Below the pieces are notes generated by a model, which saw nothing but the letters and a program-made list of their open reading frames with translations, searched no databases and was not told where the DNA came from. Shown piece by piece: positions 1 through 6,416 of a DNA stretch of 28,190 nucleotides (positions are counted from its first letter, which is position 1; each line of letters begins with the position of its first letter). Position numbers and translations under genes: made by a program. Origin of the DNA: WGAB01 sp964406105 (GTDB taxonomy: Bacteria; Hydrothermota; Hydrothermia; WGAB01); contig CAYOQK010000051.1 in the NCBI GenBank assembly GCA_964406105.1, positions 1 to 28,190 of the forward strand, given 5' to 3'.

Positions 1-1
1 G

Positions 2-163
2 CTGCTGCTCCTGGATCACCACTCGTTGCGGCGGCCCGACTGGCGGAGGTTCTACGAGAGGGGGCTGGGCCAGCAGGCACAGCGATTGATCTCGGCCGCC
101 CAGTTCCTCGGGGTGGAGGAAACGCTGTACGAGGCCCAAAGAAACATGCTTTTTTACGGTTGA
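2..163 (+). CDS. C-terminal fragment of a UPF0282-like metallo-hydrolase
   Basis: This is the last 53 codons of a gene that begins before the window, read in frame 2 and ending at TGA 161-163. The fragment contains LLLLDHHSLRRPDWR and later SAAQFLGVEETLYEAQRN. From memory this resembles the C-terminus of the UPF0282 family of predicted metallo-beta-lactamase-fold hydrolases. That family shows an LDHHLLRD-type motif followed by a TAAEFLG...LLEA.R tail and is found mainly in archaea and some thermophilic bacteria. The aspartate and two histidines of DHH would belong to the metal site in that fold. No catalytic HxHxDH motif is visible because the N-terminus lies outside the window. The biochemical function of the family is not known to me. 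The assignment is tentative because only one end of the protein can be read. Confidence 0.55.
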   Translation: MLLLDHHSLRRPDWRRFYERGLGQQAQRLISAAQFLGVEETLYEAQRNMLFYG

Positions 164-190
164 TAAGTCCAAAAATAGCACCGTTTTCTT

Positions 191-219
191 TTGCATTGTT
201 TCTTCTCAGGCTCTATACT
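191..219 (+). promoter_or_regulatory. Promoter of mscL
   Basis: A -35 box TTGCAT (191-196) and a -10 box TATACT (214-219) are separated by 17 bp. They lie in a locally AT-rich gap 55 bp upstream of the mscL start. Transcription would begin near 226 and give a leader of about 48 bases that ends in the ribosome-binding site AAGGAGG (261-267). Confidence 0.7.
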
Positions 220-273
220 CGGACCAACTTTTGGGCCCTTTATGCGGCTGAACGCTTATCAAGGAGGTTTGCG

Positions 274-729
274 ATGTGGAAGGACTTTCGTGAATTCATC
301 AAGCGCGGCAACGTCATGGACATGGCGGTGGGCATTGTCATTGGCGCCGCCTTTGGCGCCGTGGTGAAGGCCCTGGTCAACTACATCATCATGCCGCCTA
401 TCGGGTTGCTGCTGGGAAATGTGGATTTTCAAAATCTGATGTGGGTTCTCAAGCCTGGGGATCCAACCGGTCCCTATGCCACCCTGGAACAGGCTCAAAA
501 GGCCGGTGCGGTGGTGATCGCTTGGGGGGCTTTTCTAAACACTCTCATCAACTTTCTCATCGTGGCCTTTGCCATCTTTGTGGCCGTGCGGTACTACAAG
601 CGGGTCACCGAAAAGCCGGAGCCTGCACCGGCACCAGCTGAGCCCACCACCAAGAAGTGCCCTTACTGTCATATGGAAATTCCCATCCAGGCCACTCGCT
701 GCCCCTACTGCACGGCAGACCTTTCCTAA
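274..729 (+). CDS. mscL: Large-conductance mechanosensitive channel MscL with C-terminal zinc ribbon
   Basis: The product (151 aa) is the inner-membrane safety valve that opens under high membrane tension and releases solutes during osmotic downshock. The N-terminus WKDFREFIKRGNVMDMAVG is the classic MscL amphipathic helix and the start of TM1 (about residues 16-42). A periplasmic loop follows, and TM2 spans about 78-107. The tail differs from E. coli MscL. After a Pro/Ala-rich linker (about 113-125) it carries two CxxC knuckles, KKCPYC and TRCPYC (Cys129, 132, 143, 146), a rubredoxin-like zinc ribbon. The ATG at 274 is chosen over an upstream TTG at 160 because AAGGAGG sits at 261-267 and the family starts here. 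It has its own promoter. No downstream gene is coupled to it. Confidence 0.96.
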   Translation: MWKDFREFIKRGNVMDMAVGIVIGAAFGAVVKALVNYIIMPPIGLLLGNVDFQNLMWVLKPGDPTGPYATLEQAQKAGAVVIAWGAFLNTLINFLIVAFAIFVAVRYYKRVTEKPEPAPAPAEPTTKKCPYCHMEIPIQATRCPYCTADLS

Positions 730-1229
730 CGTGGGGTTGGGTGGTCACGATGACCCGGCGCCATGGTGGTCTGGTTCTATGGCGCCTCTCTTAGACAAGT
801 GTTCATGGTATGGTCCCTTCAGCAGGGCTTGGAAGGGCCTGCGTTGAGCCTTAGGAGTCTCCACTCCTGGGGCTTCTATTGCCATAGGCCCGGGGGAAGA
901 GACCCTCTCACATCTGGGGCCCCCCAGATGTCCCTCCGCCATCCCTCCACACCCGAAGTTCCTCCGGCCTGGTCTCTTCCCCCGGCCTGTGGCTCGTATG
1001 AGAAGTCTTTTATTCTATCGCGTCGCGCAGGCCTTCGTTTGAAAGGCTACGTATAATTTTTGATGATGCTTATTTGATCGTCCAAGTTAAAGAAGTATCT
1101 GAAATCCTACAAGTCTCAACTTTTCTGGCACCTTGTTTTAGACACAGCGCATTAAACGCTTAATCTGTATCCTGCGCATCCTATGTTCTACACACGAAGA
1201 GCGTGAAATTGCCTGGGCTTTGTCCGGTG
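730..1229. other. Gene-free 500-bp stretch rich in hairpins, AT-rich at its right end
   Basis: No convincing protein gene was found between mscL and the tetR promoter. The left half (740-1046) contains a succession of stem-loops: GGTCA/TGACC at 743-755, an 8-bp stem 757-764/779-786, CCCTTC/GAAGGG at 815-837, AGGAGT/ACTCCT at 853-868, the large inverted repeat at 881-993, and GCCTT/AAGGC at 1031-1046. The right half (about 1050-1200) is clearly richer in A and T than the flanking genes and contains TATAAT at 1052-1057 without a matching -35. The small open frames here have no ribosome-binding sites and no recognisable family. The region may encode a structured RNA or be the remnant of an element. 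Confidence 0.6.
881..993. repeat. Long imperfect inverted repeat with nested perfect hairpin (possible structured RNA)
   Basis: Bases 881-904 pair with 971-993 to give 23 base pairs, interrupted by one bulged C (889) and one G-U pair on the + strand. The 15 pairs nearest the loop are perfect (arm CCGGGGGAAGAGACC). The enclosed segment holds a second perfect 9-bp hairpin, CATCTGGGG/CCCCAGATG at 911-930. It is followed by a pyrimidine-rich single-stranded stretch 931-952 on the + strand and a small stem 953-967 that pairs better on the - strand. The fold does not match the conserved cores of RNase P RNA, tmRNA, SRP RNA or 6S RNA that I know. A MITE-like element is an alternative, but no target-site duplication is visible. 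Confidence 0.8.
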
Positions 1230-1258
1230 TTGCAGCGACCCCAGAACTACCATAGACT
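1230..1258 (+). promoter_or_regulatory. Promoter of the tetR-exporter operon
   Basis: The -35 box TTGCAG (1230-1235) and the -10 box TAGACT (1253-1258) have a 17-bp spacer. Transcription should begin near 1265, inside the palindromic operator. This leaves a leader of roughly 105 bases before the TetR start codon. Confidence 0.6.
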
Positions 1259-1261
1259 ATA

Positions 1262-1287
1262 TGGTCAGAAATTGACCGGTTGGTCAA
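1262..1287 (+). promoter_or_regulatory. TetR-type operator overlapping the transcription start
   Basis: The palindrome TTGACC-GGTT-GGTCAA occupies 1272-1287, and an extra inverted half-site TGGTCA sits at 1262-1267. Two fused, oppositely directed GGTCA arms with short spacers are typical TetR-family operators. The site covers the expected transcription start just downstream of the -10 box, so binding by the TetR encoded next door would block the operon. Autoregulation is inferred from position. Confidence 0.6.
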
Positions 1288-1370
1288 ATCGGGGCAGGAG
1301 GGACGGGGAAGGGACAGGAGGGGGCCCGATGGGGATACACGAAACGGGTTCTGCACACCAGGAGGTGCAC

Positions 1371-2006
1371 ATGGGGGTGAAGGAACGAAGAGCCCGCGAA
1401 CGGGCGGAACGCCGACAACAGATCCTGGAGGCCGCCCGACAACTCTTCCTGGACCAGGGCTTTGACCAGGCCTCAGTGGAAGAAATTGCCGAGGCCGCCG
1501 AAGTCTCCAAGGGCCTCGTGTACTTCTACTTCCGCTCCAAGGACGAAATCCTGGCGGCCTTGGTCCGCGAAACCTACTCGCCCCTCCTGGAAGCCCTCCA
1601 CTCCCTGGAGACCCAGGCCGCCCAAAATCCCGAAGCCCGGCTCCTGGACTTCCTCCGCCTGGAGATCTCCTTTTACCGCGAACACGCTCGGTTCTTCCGG
1701 CTGGTGGCCTCGCTGGTGGCGGGCTACGAGGGGCTACAGATCCGCCCAGAGTACCGAGAGGTATTCGTGGAGGCCCACCACCGCGAACTGGCCGTACTGG
1801 AACACATCCTCCAGGAGGGCGTGCACCAGGGATGCTTCCGCCGAGAAACCCCCCGGTTCCTCTCGCTGTTCGTGGTGGGCCCCCTGCACAGCCTGTTCCT
1901 CCACGCCACCGATCTTTTGGAAACCGACCCGGAGACCCTGGCCCAACGCATGGGAACCCTGGTGCTCCGGGGATTGAAACAGGAGGATTCCCCATGTTCC
2001 GGTTAA
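1371..2006 (+). CDS. TetR/AcrR-family transcriptional regulator
   Basis: This 211-aa protein begins with a basic helix (KERRARERAERRQQILEAA) and a TetR helix-turn-helix at about residues 33-55. The signature ASVEEIAEAAEVSKGLVYFYF and RSKDEIL follow the family pattern of recognition helix plus YxYFxSKxxL. The C-terminal two thirds are helical and would form the ligand pocket and dimer interface; the ligand cannot be read from the sequence. ATG 1371 is preceded by AGGAGGTG (1360-1367), which rules out a longer start at 1203. The last 13 bases overlap the exporter gene, and the exporter's ribosome-binding site lies inside this gene. The regulator and the exporter are therefore cotranscribed and translationally linked. 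It probably represses its own operon and is relieved by an exported lipid or hydrophobic compound. Confidence 0.93.
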   Translation: MGVKERRARERAERRQQILEAARQLFLDQGFDQASVEEIAEAAEVSKGLVYFYFRSKDEILAALVRETYSPLLEALHSLETQAAQNPEARLLDFLRLEISFYREHARFFRLVASLVAGYEGLQIRPEYREVFVEAHHRELAVLEHILQEGVHQGCFRRETPRFLSLFVVGPLHSLFLHATDLLETDPETLAQRMGTLVLRGLKQEDSPCSG

Positions 2007-4315
2007 CCCGGTGGGTGGTTCGTCATCCCTGGCCCACCTTGGGCCTCTTCGCGGTGCTCACCGGTGCGTTGATCTCCCAACTGCCCCGCCTCCAGGTGGA
2101 AACCGACATCGGCGCGGCTCTGCCCAAAACCCTGCCGGTGAAACGGCTGTACGACGAGGTAGGCGAACGGTTCCCCTCCAAGGACGTGATCTTCGTAGTC
2201 CTGGAACATCCCCGCGTGTTCCAGCCCTCGGTGGTCGCCACCGTGGACTGGCTCACCAACCGCCTGTACCGGATCCCAGGCGTGTACGATGTGATCTCGC
2301 CCACCAACGTCTCCGTGATTGAAGGCACCGAAGAAGGCATCCAGGTAGTACCCGCCCTGCAAGGGGACCCGCAGAATCCCGAGGTCCTCCGCCAGTTTGA
2401 GGAGCGTCTGCTCCGCTCCGACTTTGTGGGCAACCTGGTGGCCTCGGACCGACAAGGCTTTGGCATCCTGGTTCTCCTGAAACAAACGGCCAAACCCAAG
2501 GTGACCGGGCGGGCTGTGTTGACCCTGGTGGACTCGCTACGCACCGCCACCGGCCTGGAGTTCCACGCCACCGGTCGCCCTGTCCTGGAGTACCTGTTGG
2601 CCCAAGGACTGGGCCGGGATATGCACGTGTTCTTCTCCCTGGTGATCGTGGTGGTGGGGTTGGTGCTCTGGCTTTCCTTCCGCAGCCTCAGGGGATTGCT
2701 GATCCCCTTCACCGTGGTGCTGGCCTCGGTGGTGTGGACCCTGGGCACCATGGCGCTTTTGGGAATCCCCCTGAGCCACTCCACCGAGTTCATGCCCGTG
2801 TTGCTGATCTCCATCGGCATCGCCGACAGCATCCACATCCTGCACACCTACTACCACCTGCGACGCCGATTCTCGGACCGACGGACGCTGGTTTTGGAAA
2901 CCATGCGGCTGCTCAACCTCCCGGTAACCCTCACCTCGCTGACCACAGCGGTGGCTTTCCTGGCCCTGGGCTTTGCAGGGTTCACCTCTCTGAAACAGTT
3001 AGGGGGCACCGTGGCCTATGGGGTGCTGGTGGCCATGGTGTTCTCCCTGTACGTGGTGCCCGCCCTGTTGGCACTCCTGCCCCTCCCCCGACGGGCCTTT
3101 ACCGAGGGCCGTATGGGGTGGCTACATCGGGGCATGCAACGCCTGGGGGTCTTTATCGTGAAGCGTCCCAAGGCCACCTTGGGGGTGATGTCGGTCATCA
3201 CCCTGTTCTTCGCCCTGGGCATCCCCCGAATTCAAGTGGAAAACAACACGATTGAAAACTTCCCCCAAGGGCATGAAGCCCGTGTGGCGTACCAGATCGT
3301 GAGCCGCCACTTCGCCGGCCCTGAGGTCATGACCGTCGTGGTACGGGGGCATGGGCCCGACGCCCTCAAGGACCCCGTGCTGCTCCAGCAGATGGACCGC
3401 TTTAAAGCCTACATGCTGAAACAGCGTGGGGTGGGCAACGTGACCAGCATCGCCGATCTGGTGAAGCGCCTGCACCAAGTGATCAACGGCGGAGACCCGG
3501 CCTTCTATCGCATCCCCGATACCCTAGAGGTGGTCGGCACGGATACCCTGGACGGCAGGGCCCTGGTGGCCCAGTACCTGGCCCTTTACAGCCTTTCGGC
3601 CCGCCCCGGTGAACTGGAACGCATGGTCACCCCGGACTTTGACATGGCCCGCATGGACGTATTCGTAAAGGAAGGCCGCATCTCACTGATTGACTCGGTA
3701 GACCAAGCGGCTCGGGCCTTCATCGGTGCCGACTTCTCCCGGGCCCGTGAGGTGGACCTCACGGGCACCCCGGAGATCCTGCTCACCATCAACCGCATGG
3801 TGGTCACCGGACAAACCAAGAGCATCCTGGTGTCCATCGTGTTGGTGTTCCTGCTGGTGGTGCTGGCATTCCGCTCCGGGGTGGCGGGGGTGTATGGCAT
3901 CCTTCCCCTTACCTTCGCGATGATTGTGAACTTTGGCATCATGGGCTGGCTGGGCATCTACGCCAACATTGAGAACATGGTGACCTCCAACATCGCCATC
4001 GGCGTGGGGATTGACTACATGATCCACTTCCTGCATCGGTTTCGGAAGGAGTACCAGGCCCTGGGTGGACAGGAGATCCCGGAGATCACACGCCGCACCT
4101 TTGACACCTCGGGCGTGGCCATCCTCCTCAACGCCCTTACCGTGGCCCTGGGCTTTTCCACCATTATGGCCTCCATGTTTCGGGCGGTGTCCACCATGGG
4201 GTTTTTGATCTCCTTGGCCATGGTGTCCACCTGCGTGGGGGCCTTGACCTTTCTCCCTGCCCTTTTGGCCGTGTTCCGGCCCGGTTTCTTGAAAAAAGGA
4301 GGTGAAATGCCATGA
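1994..4315 (+). CDS. MMPL/RND-superfamily exporter
   Basis: This 773-aa inner-membrane protein has the duplicated RND plan. A single N-terminal TM (about 12-30) is followed by a large periplasmic domain, a five-TM bundle starting near residue 213, and then a repeat of the same arrangement. Each half keeps the aspartate-containing TM4 motif of RND pumps: GIADSIHIL (Asp278) in the first and GVGIDYMIHF (Asp674) in the second. These residues are expected to relay protons. The length and duplication match the MMPL/COG1033 predicted exporter branch and are shorter than AcrB. ATG 1994 has AGGAGG at 1981-1986, inside tetR. The stop overlaps the next start as ATGA (4312-4315). Linkage to a LolA-like protein and an outer-membrane barrel suggests movement of a lipid or lipoprotein-like substrate to the outer membrane. 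The substrate is unknown. Confidence 0.93.
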   Translation: MFRLTRWVVRHPWPTLGLFAVLTGALISQLPRLQVETDIGAALPKTLPVKRLYDEVGERFPSKDVIFVVLEHPRVFQPSVVATVDWLTNRLYRIPGVYDVISPTNVSVIEGTEEGIQVVPALQGDPQNPEVLRQFEERLLRSDFVGNLVASDRQGFGILVLLKQTAKPKVTGRAVLTLVDSLRTATGLEFHATGRPVLEYLLAQGLGRDMHVFFSLVIVVVGLVLWLSFRSLRGLLIPFTVVLASVVWTLGTMALLGIPLSHSTEFMPVLLISIGIADSIHILHTYYHLRRRFSDRRTLVLETMRLLNLPVTLTSLTTAVAFLALGFAGFTSLKQLGGTVAYGVLVAMVFSLYVVPALLALLPLPRRAFTEGRMGWLHRGMQRLGVFIVKRPKATLGVMSVITLFFALGIPRIQVENNTIENFPQGHEARVAYQIVSRHFAGPEVMTVVVRGHGPDALKDPVLLQQMDRFKAYMLKQRGVGNVTSIADLVKRLHQVINGGDPAFYRIPDTLEVVGTDTLDGRALVAQYLALYSLSARPGELERMVTPDFDMARMDVFVKEGRISLIDSVDQAARAFIGADFSRAREVDLTGTPEILLTINRMVVTGQTKSILVSIVLVFLLVVLAFRSGVAGVYGILPLTFAMIVNFGIMGWLGIYANIENMVTSNIAIGVGIDYMIHFLHRFRKEYQALGGQEIPEITRRTFDTSGVAILLNALTVALGFSTIMASMFRAVSTMGFLISLAMVSTCVGALTFLPALLAVFRPGFLKKGGEMP

Positions 4316-5064
4316 CCTGGCTTTTGGCTTTGAGCCTTTTCATGAGCGACACCACAGCCCAAAGGCTGATGGAACGGGTGAGCAACCGCCCCACCTTCCG
4401 AAGTCTACACGCCGAGATCACGCTCACCCTGCAGGATCCCTCGGGCCGCACCCGGATCAGGAAGATGGAATCCTGGTCCAAGACCGACCCCAAAACCCAC
4501 GAAACCAAGATGCTCCTTAAGTTCCTTTCGCCGGCCGACGTGAAGGGCACGGCCTTCCTGATCCACGAGCACAAAGACCGGGACGACGACATGTGGTTCT
4601 ACCTCCCTGCCCTGCGGCGGGTTAAGCGCTTGGCAGCCTCGGGGAAGGCAGGCGCCTTCATGGGTTCGGACTTTTCCAACTACGACATCGGCGGAGGAGA
4701 GGTGGAGGATTGGACCTACCGAATCCTGGGGTCGGATACCCTCAACGGCCACTTTGTGTGGATCGTGGAGGCCGTGCCCCGATCCCCGGAGGTGGTCCAG
4801 AAAACAGGGTACACCAAGCAGGTGAAGTGGGTGGATCCCCAAACCCTCATCGTATGGCAAACCGAATGCTACGACCGAACCGGGGAAAAGTTCAAACGCA
4901 TCCGTGTGGAGGAGGCCCAGAACATTGAAGGGGTATGGTTTGAAAAACGCATTGTGGCTGAGAACCTGGACTCCGGCCACCGGAGCGTGATGGACTTCCA
5001 CATCCTGGAGGTGAACCCGCCCCTTCCCGACGATCTATTCACCCAACGGGCCCTGCAACGGTAG
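4312..5064 (+). CDS. LolA-like outer-membrane lipoprotein-sorting family protein
   Basis: The product (250 aa) has a short hydrophobic N-terminus (TWLLALSLFMS) and then a beta-rich body. Its motifs are typical of the LolA-like family found beside MMPL exporters: ESWSKTDP, KMLLKFLSPADVKGTAFL, DDDMWFYLPALRRVKRLA and GSDFSNYDIG. Proteins of this family are thought to have the open half-barrel of LolA/LolB, which shelters acyl chains in the periplasm. Here it would carry the substrate between the MMPL pump and the outer membrane. AAAGGAGGTG (4295-4304) precedes ATG 4312, whose ATGA overlaps the exporter's stop, indicating coupled translation. The signal peptide is short and may be cleaved near residue 16. 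The role as a carrier is inferred from family and neighbours. Confidence 0.88.
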   Translation: MTWLLALSLFMSDTTAQRLMERVSNRPTFRSLHAEITLTLQDPSGRTRIRKMESWSKTDPKTHETKMLLKFLSPADVKGTAFLIHEHKDRDDDMWFYLPALRRVKRLAASGKAGAFMGSDFSNYDIGGGEVEDWTYRILGSDTLNGHFVWIVEAVPRSPEVVQKTGYTKQVKWVDPQTLIVWQTECYDRTGEKFKRIRVEEAQNIEGVWFEKRIVAENLDSGHRSVMDFHILEVNPPLPDDLFTQRALQR

Positions 5065-5074
5065 GAGGTTTGCC

Positions 5075-6274
5075 ATGACCACCCTTTGGCTGGCGGTGCT
5101 CTTGGGTCAACTGGGAGGTTATCTGCGGTTTGAAGCCTACGTCCAAACCCAAGACCCCTACGCATTGCAGAAGCTGGCCACCACGTTCCAGAGCCGTTTG
5201 GACTTGGAAGGCGACCGGGTGCACGGCTACGGCGCCTTCAATGTGATCTTTGATGCCCTACAGGGCCGCCCCCTGCTGCGGCCCATTGAGGGGTATGTGA
5301 CCGCCTCGGTGGGTGCAGTGGACCTCACCGTGGGCAGGCGGATCCTCACGTGGGGCGAAGGGGTTTTTGTGAGCCCAAGCGATGTGGTTACTCCGTGGAA
5401 TTTCACTTTTCTCTATACCGACCTGGAGGAATTCCGGGAGGGGGTAGAAACCGTGAGCCTCACCTATTACCGGGGGCTTCTCTGGTTCCAAGCCGCGGTT
5501 CTGCCCTGGTTCCGGCCCAACCAATACCCCCTGGAGCCCTTCCGGATTCCCTCCCTGACCTTTGAGCCGGACTCTGCCATTCTCCCCAGCCCCTCGCTGA
5601 AAAACGCCGGGCTCCTGGCGCGCTGGGGCGGTACCTGGGGCCCTCTGGATTTCCAGGTCTTTGTGTACCGAGGATATGACCCTGACTTCAACCTGCGGGT
5701 ATGGGAGCGTGATCCGGACGCCTGGCTGGTTCCGGTGTATCACCGTACCACCTTTTACGGGGGCAATGGCGTGTGGATCCACGGAAACCGGGCACTTCAC
5801 GTGGACCTGATGTACCGCGGAAAACCCGAAAACCACCAAGAAAACGATCTGGTTAAGGGAGCCCAGGTGTACCTGGCCGTGGGGGGAGAAGCCTCCAGTT
5901 GGAACGACCAGATCCATGGGGGTGTGGATTTCCTGTACCGCAAGACCTGGCCCCAAGCCACCCCCGGCATCCCTGCCGCGATGGAAGCCCTGGCTCGGGA
6001 GTTCTTCTTTGAGGAGCCGGAGGGTGCCTGGTACACGGCTTACCGATTCCAATGGAAGGATGCCCGGGAACTGTGGCATCTGCAGGTGATGGGCATTTAC
6101 GATTGGAGCCACCAGGAGGCCTTCACCTTGCCCTCCCTCACCTACAGTCTGGCAGATGGGGTTCACCTGCGGTGGGGAGCACTTTTGAGCGACACAAAGG
6201 GCAAAAGCCCCTTCACCCAAATAGGCAAACACGTCGGCAACCTGGTTTTTACCGAAGTGCGGTGGAGTTTTTGA
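5075..6274 (+). CDS. DUF1302-like outer-membrane beta-barrel protein
   Basis: This 399-aa protein follows the LolA-like gene with a 10-base gap and a TAGGAGG site (5062-5068). It has a short signal-like N-terminus (TTLWLAVLLGQLGG) and then alternating, aromatic-rich strands throughout. The segment GRRILTWGEGVFVSPSDVV (about residues 89-107) resembles the family motif GRQ..WGEA...DVVNP of DUF1302 proteins, which often accompany MMPL and LolA-like genes. The chain ends in RWSF, a C-terminal phenylalanine beta-signal as used by BAM substrates. It is likely the outer-membrane partner of the exporter. The family name rests on the one motif and the gene context; the barrel prediction is firmer. A hairpin overlaps its stop codon. 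Confidence 0.8.
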   Translation: MTTLWLAVLLGQLGGYLRFEAYVQTQDPYALQKLATTFQSRLDLEGDRVHGYGAFNVIFDALQGRPLLRPIEGYVTASVGAVDLTVGRRILTWGEGVFVSPSDVVTPWNFTFLYTDLEEFREGVETVSLTYYRGLLWFQAAVLPWFRPNQYPLEPFRIPSLTFEPDSAILPSPSLKNAGLLARWGGTWGPLDFQVFVYRGYDPDFNLRVWERDPDAWLVPVYHRTTFYGGNGVWIHGNRALHVDLMYRGKPENHQENDLVKGAQVYLAVGGEASSWNDQIHGGVDFLYRKTWPQATPGIPAAMEALAREFFFEEPEGAWYTAYRFQWKDARELWHLQVMGIYDWSHQEAFTLPSLTYSLADGVHLRWGALLSDTKGKSPFTQIGKHVGNLVFTEVRWSF

Positions 6275-6305
6275 GAAACAGCGGCCTTCGTACGCTGGTT
6301 TCTCC
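6273..6305 (+). terminator. Hairpin at the stop codon of the exporter operon
   Basis: GAGAAACAGCG pairs with CGCTGGTTTCTC, with one bulged G and a 9-base loop, immediately after the barrel gene. No U-run follows on the + strand, so it is a weak terminator or a 3'-end stabiliser for the operon mRNA. Confidence 0.4.
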
Positions 6306-6355
6306 AGGAGCGGCCGCTGAGGAGCCCTGAAGGGGGGAATCGGCCTTCAGGCCGG

Positions 6356-6396
6356 AAAAATCGGCGAGGGGGCGGCTAAAGCCGCCCCCTCGCCGA
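6356..6396 (-). terminator. Intrinsic terminator of the subtilase gene
   Basis: A perfect 16-bp GC-rich stem (6361-6376 with 6381-6396) has a TAAA loop. On the - strand it is followed at once by TTTTT (6356-6360). A second small stem, CGGCC/GGCCG at 6341-6354, lies just beyond. It sits between two convergent genes and may also slow + strand transcription. Confidence 0.9.
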
Positions 6397-6416
6397 AATC
6401 ATGACAATTCCCCGGG

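Noticed and set aside
724..856. Integron attC-like site (TCCTAAC ... GTTGAGCC)
   Set aside because: The first box does not fit RYYYAAC, the arms do not pair as a site should, and no integrase or cassette is near.
740..1046. RNase P RNA, tmRNA, SRP RNA or 6S RNA
   Set aside because: I looked on both strands for GAGGAAAGTCC, a tRNA-like end with a tag frame, the GGAAGGAAGCAGC-type SRP loop and a 6S rod; none was found.
763..1056. 97-codon open frame (+), and a 65-codon frame on the - strand at 745-942, in the hairpin region
   Set aside because: Neither has a ribosome-binding site or a plausible protein sequence, and both run straight through perfect inverted repeats that better explain the sequence.
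1138..1995. 285-codon open frame on the - strand opposite tetR
   Set aside because: It is a Gly/Pro/Arg-rich shadow frame with no start signals that overlaps the tetR promoter and operator.
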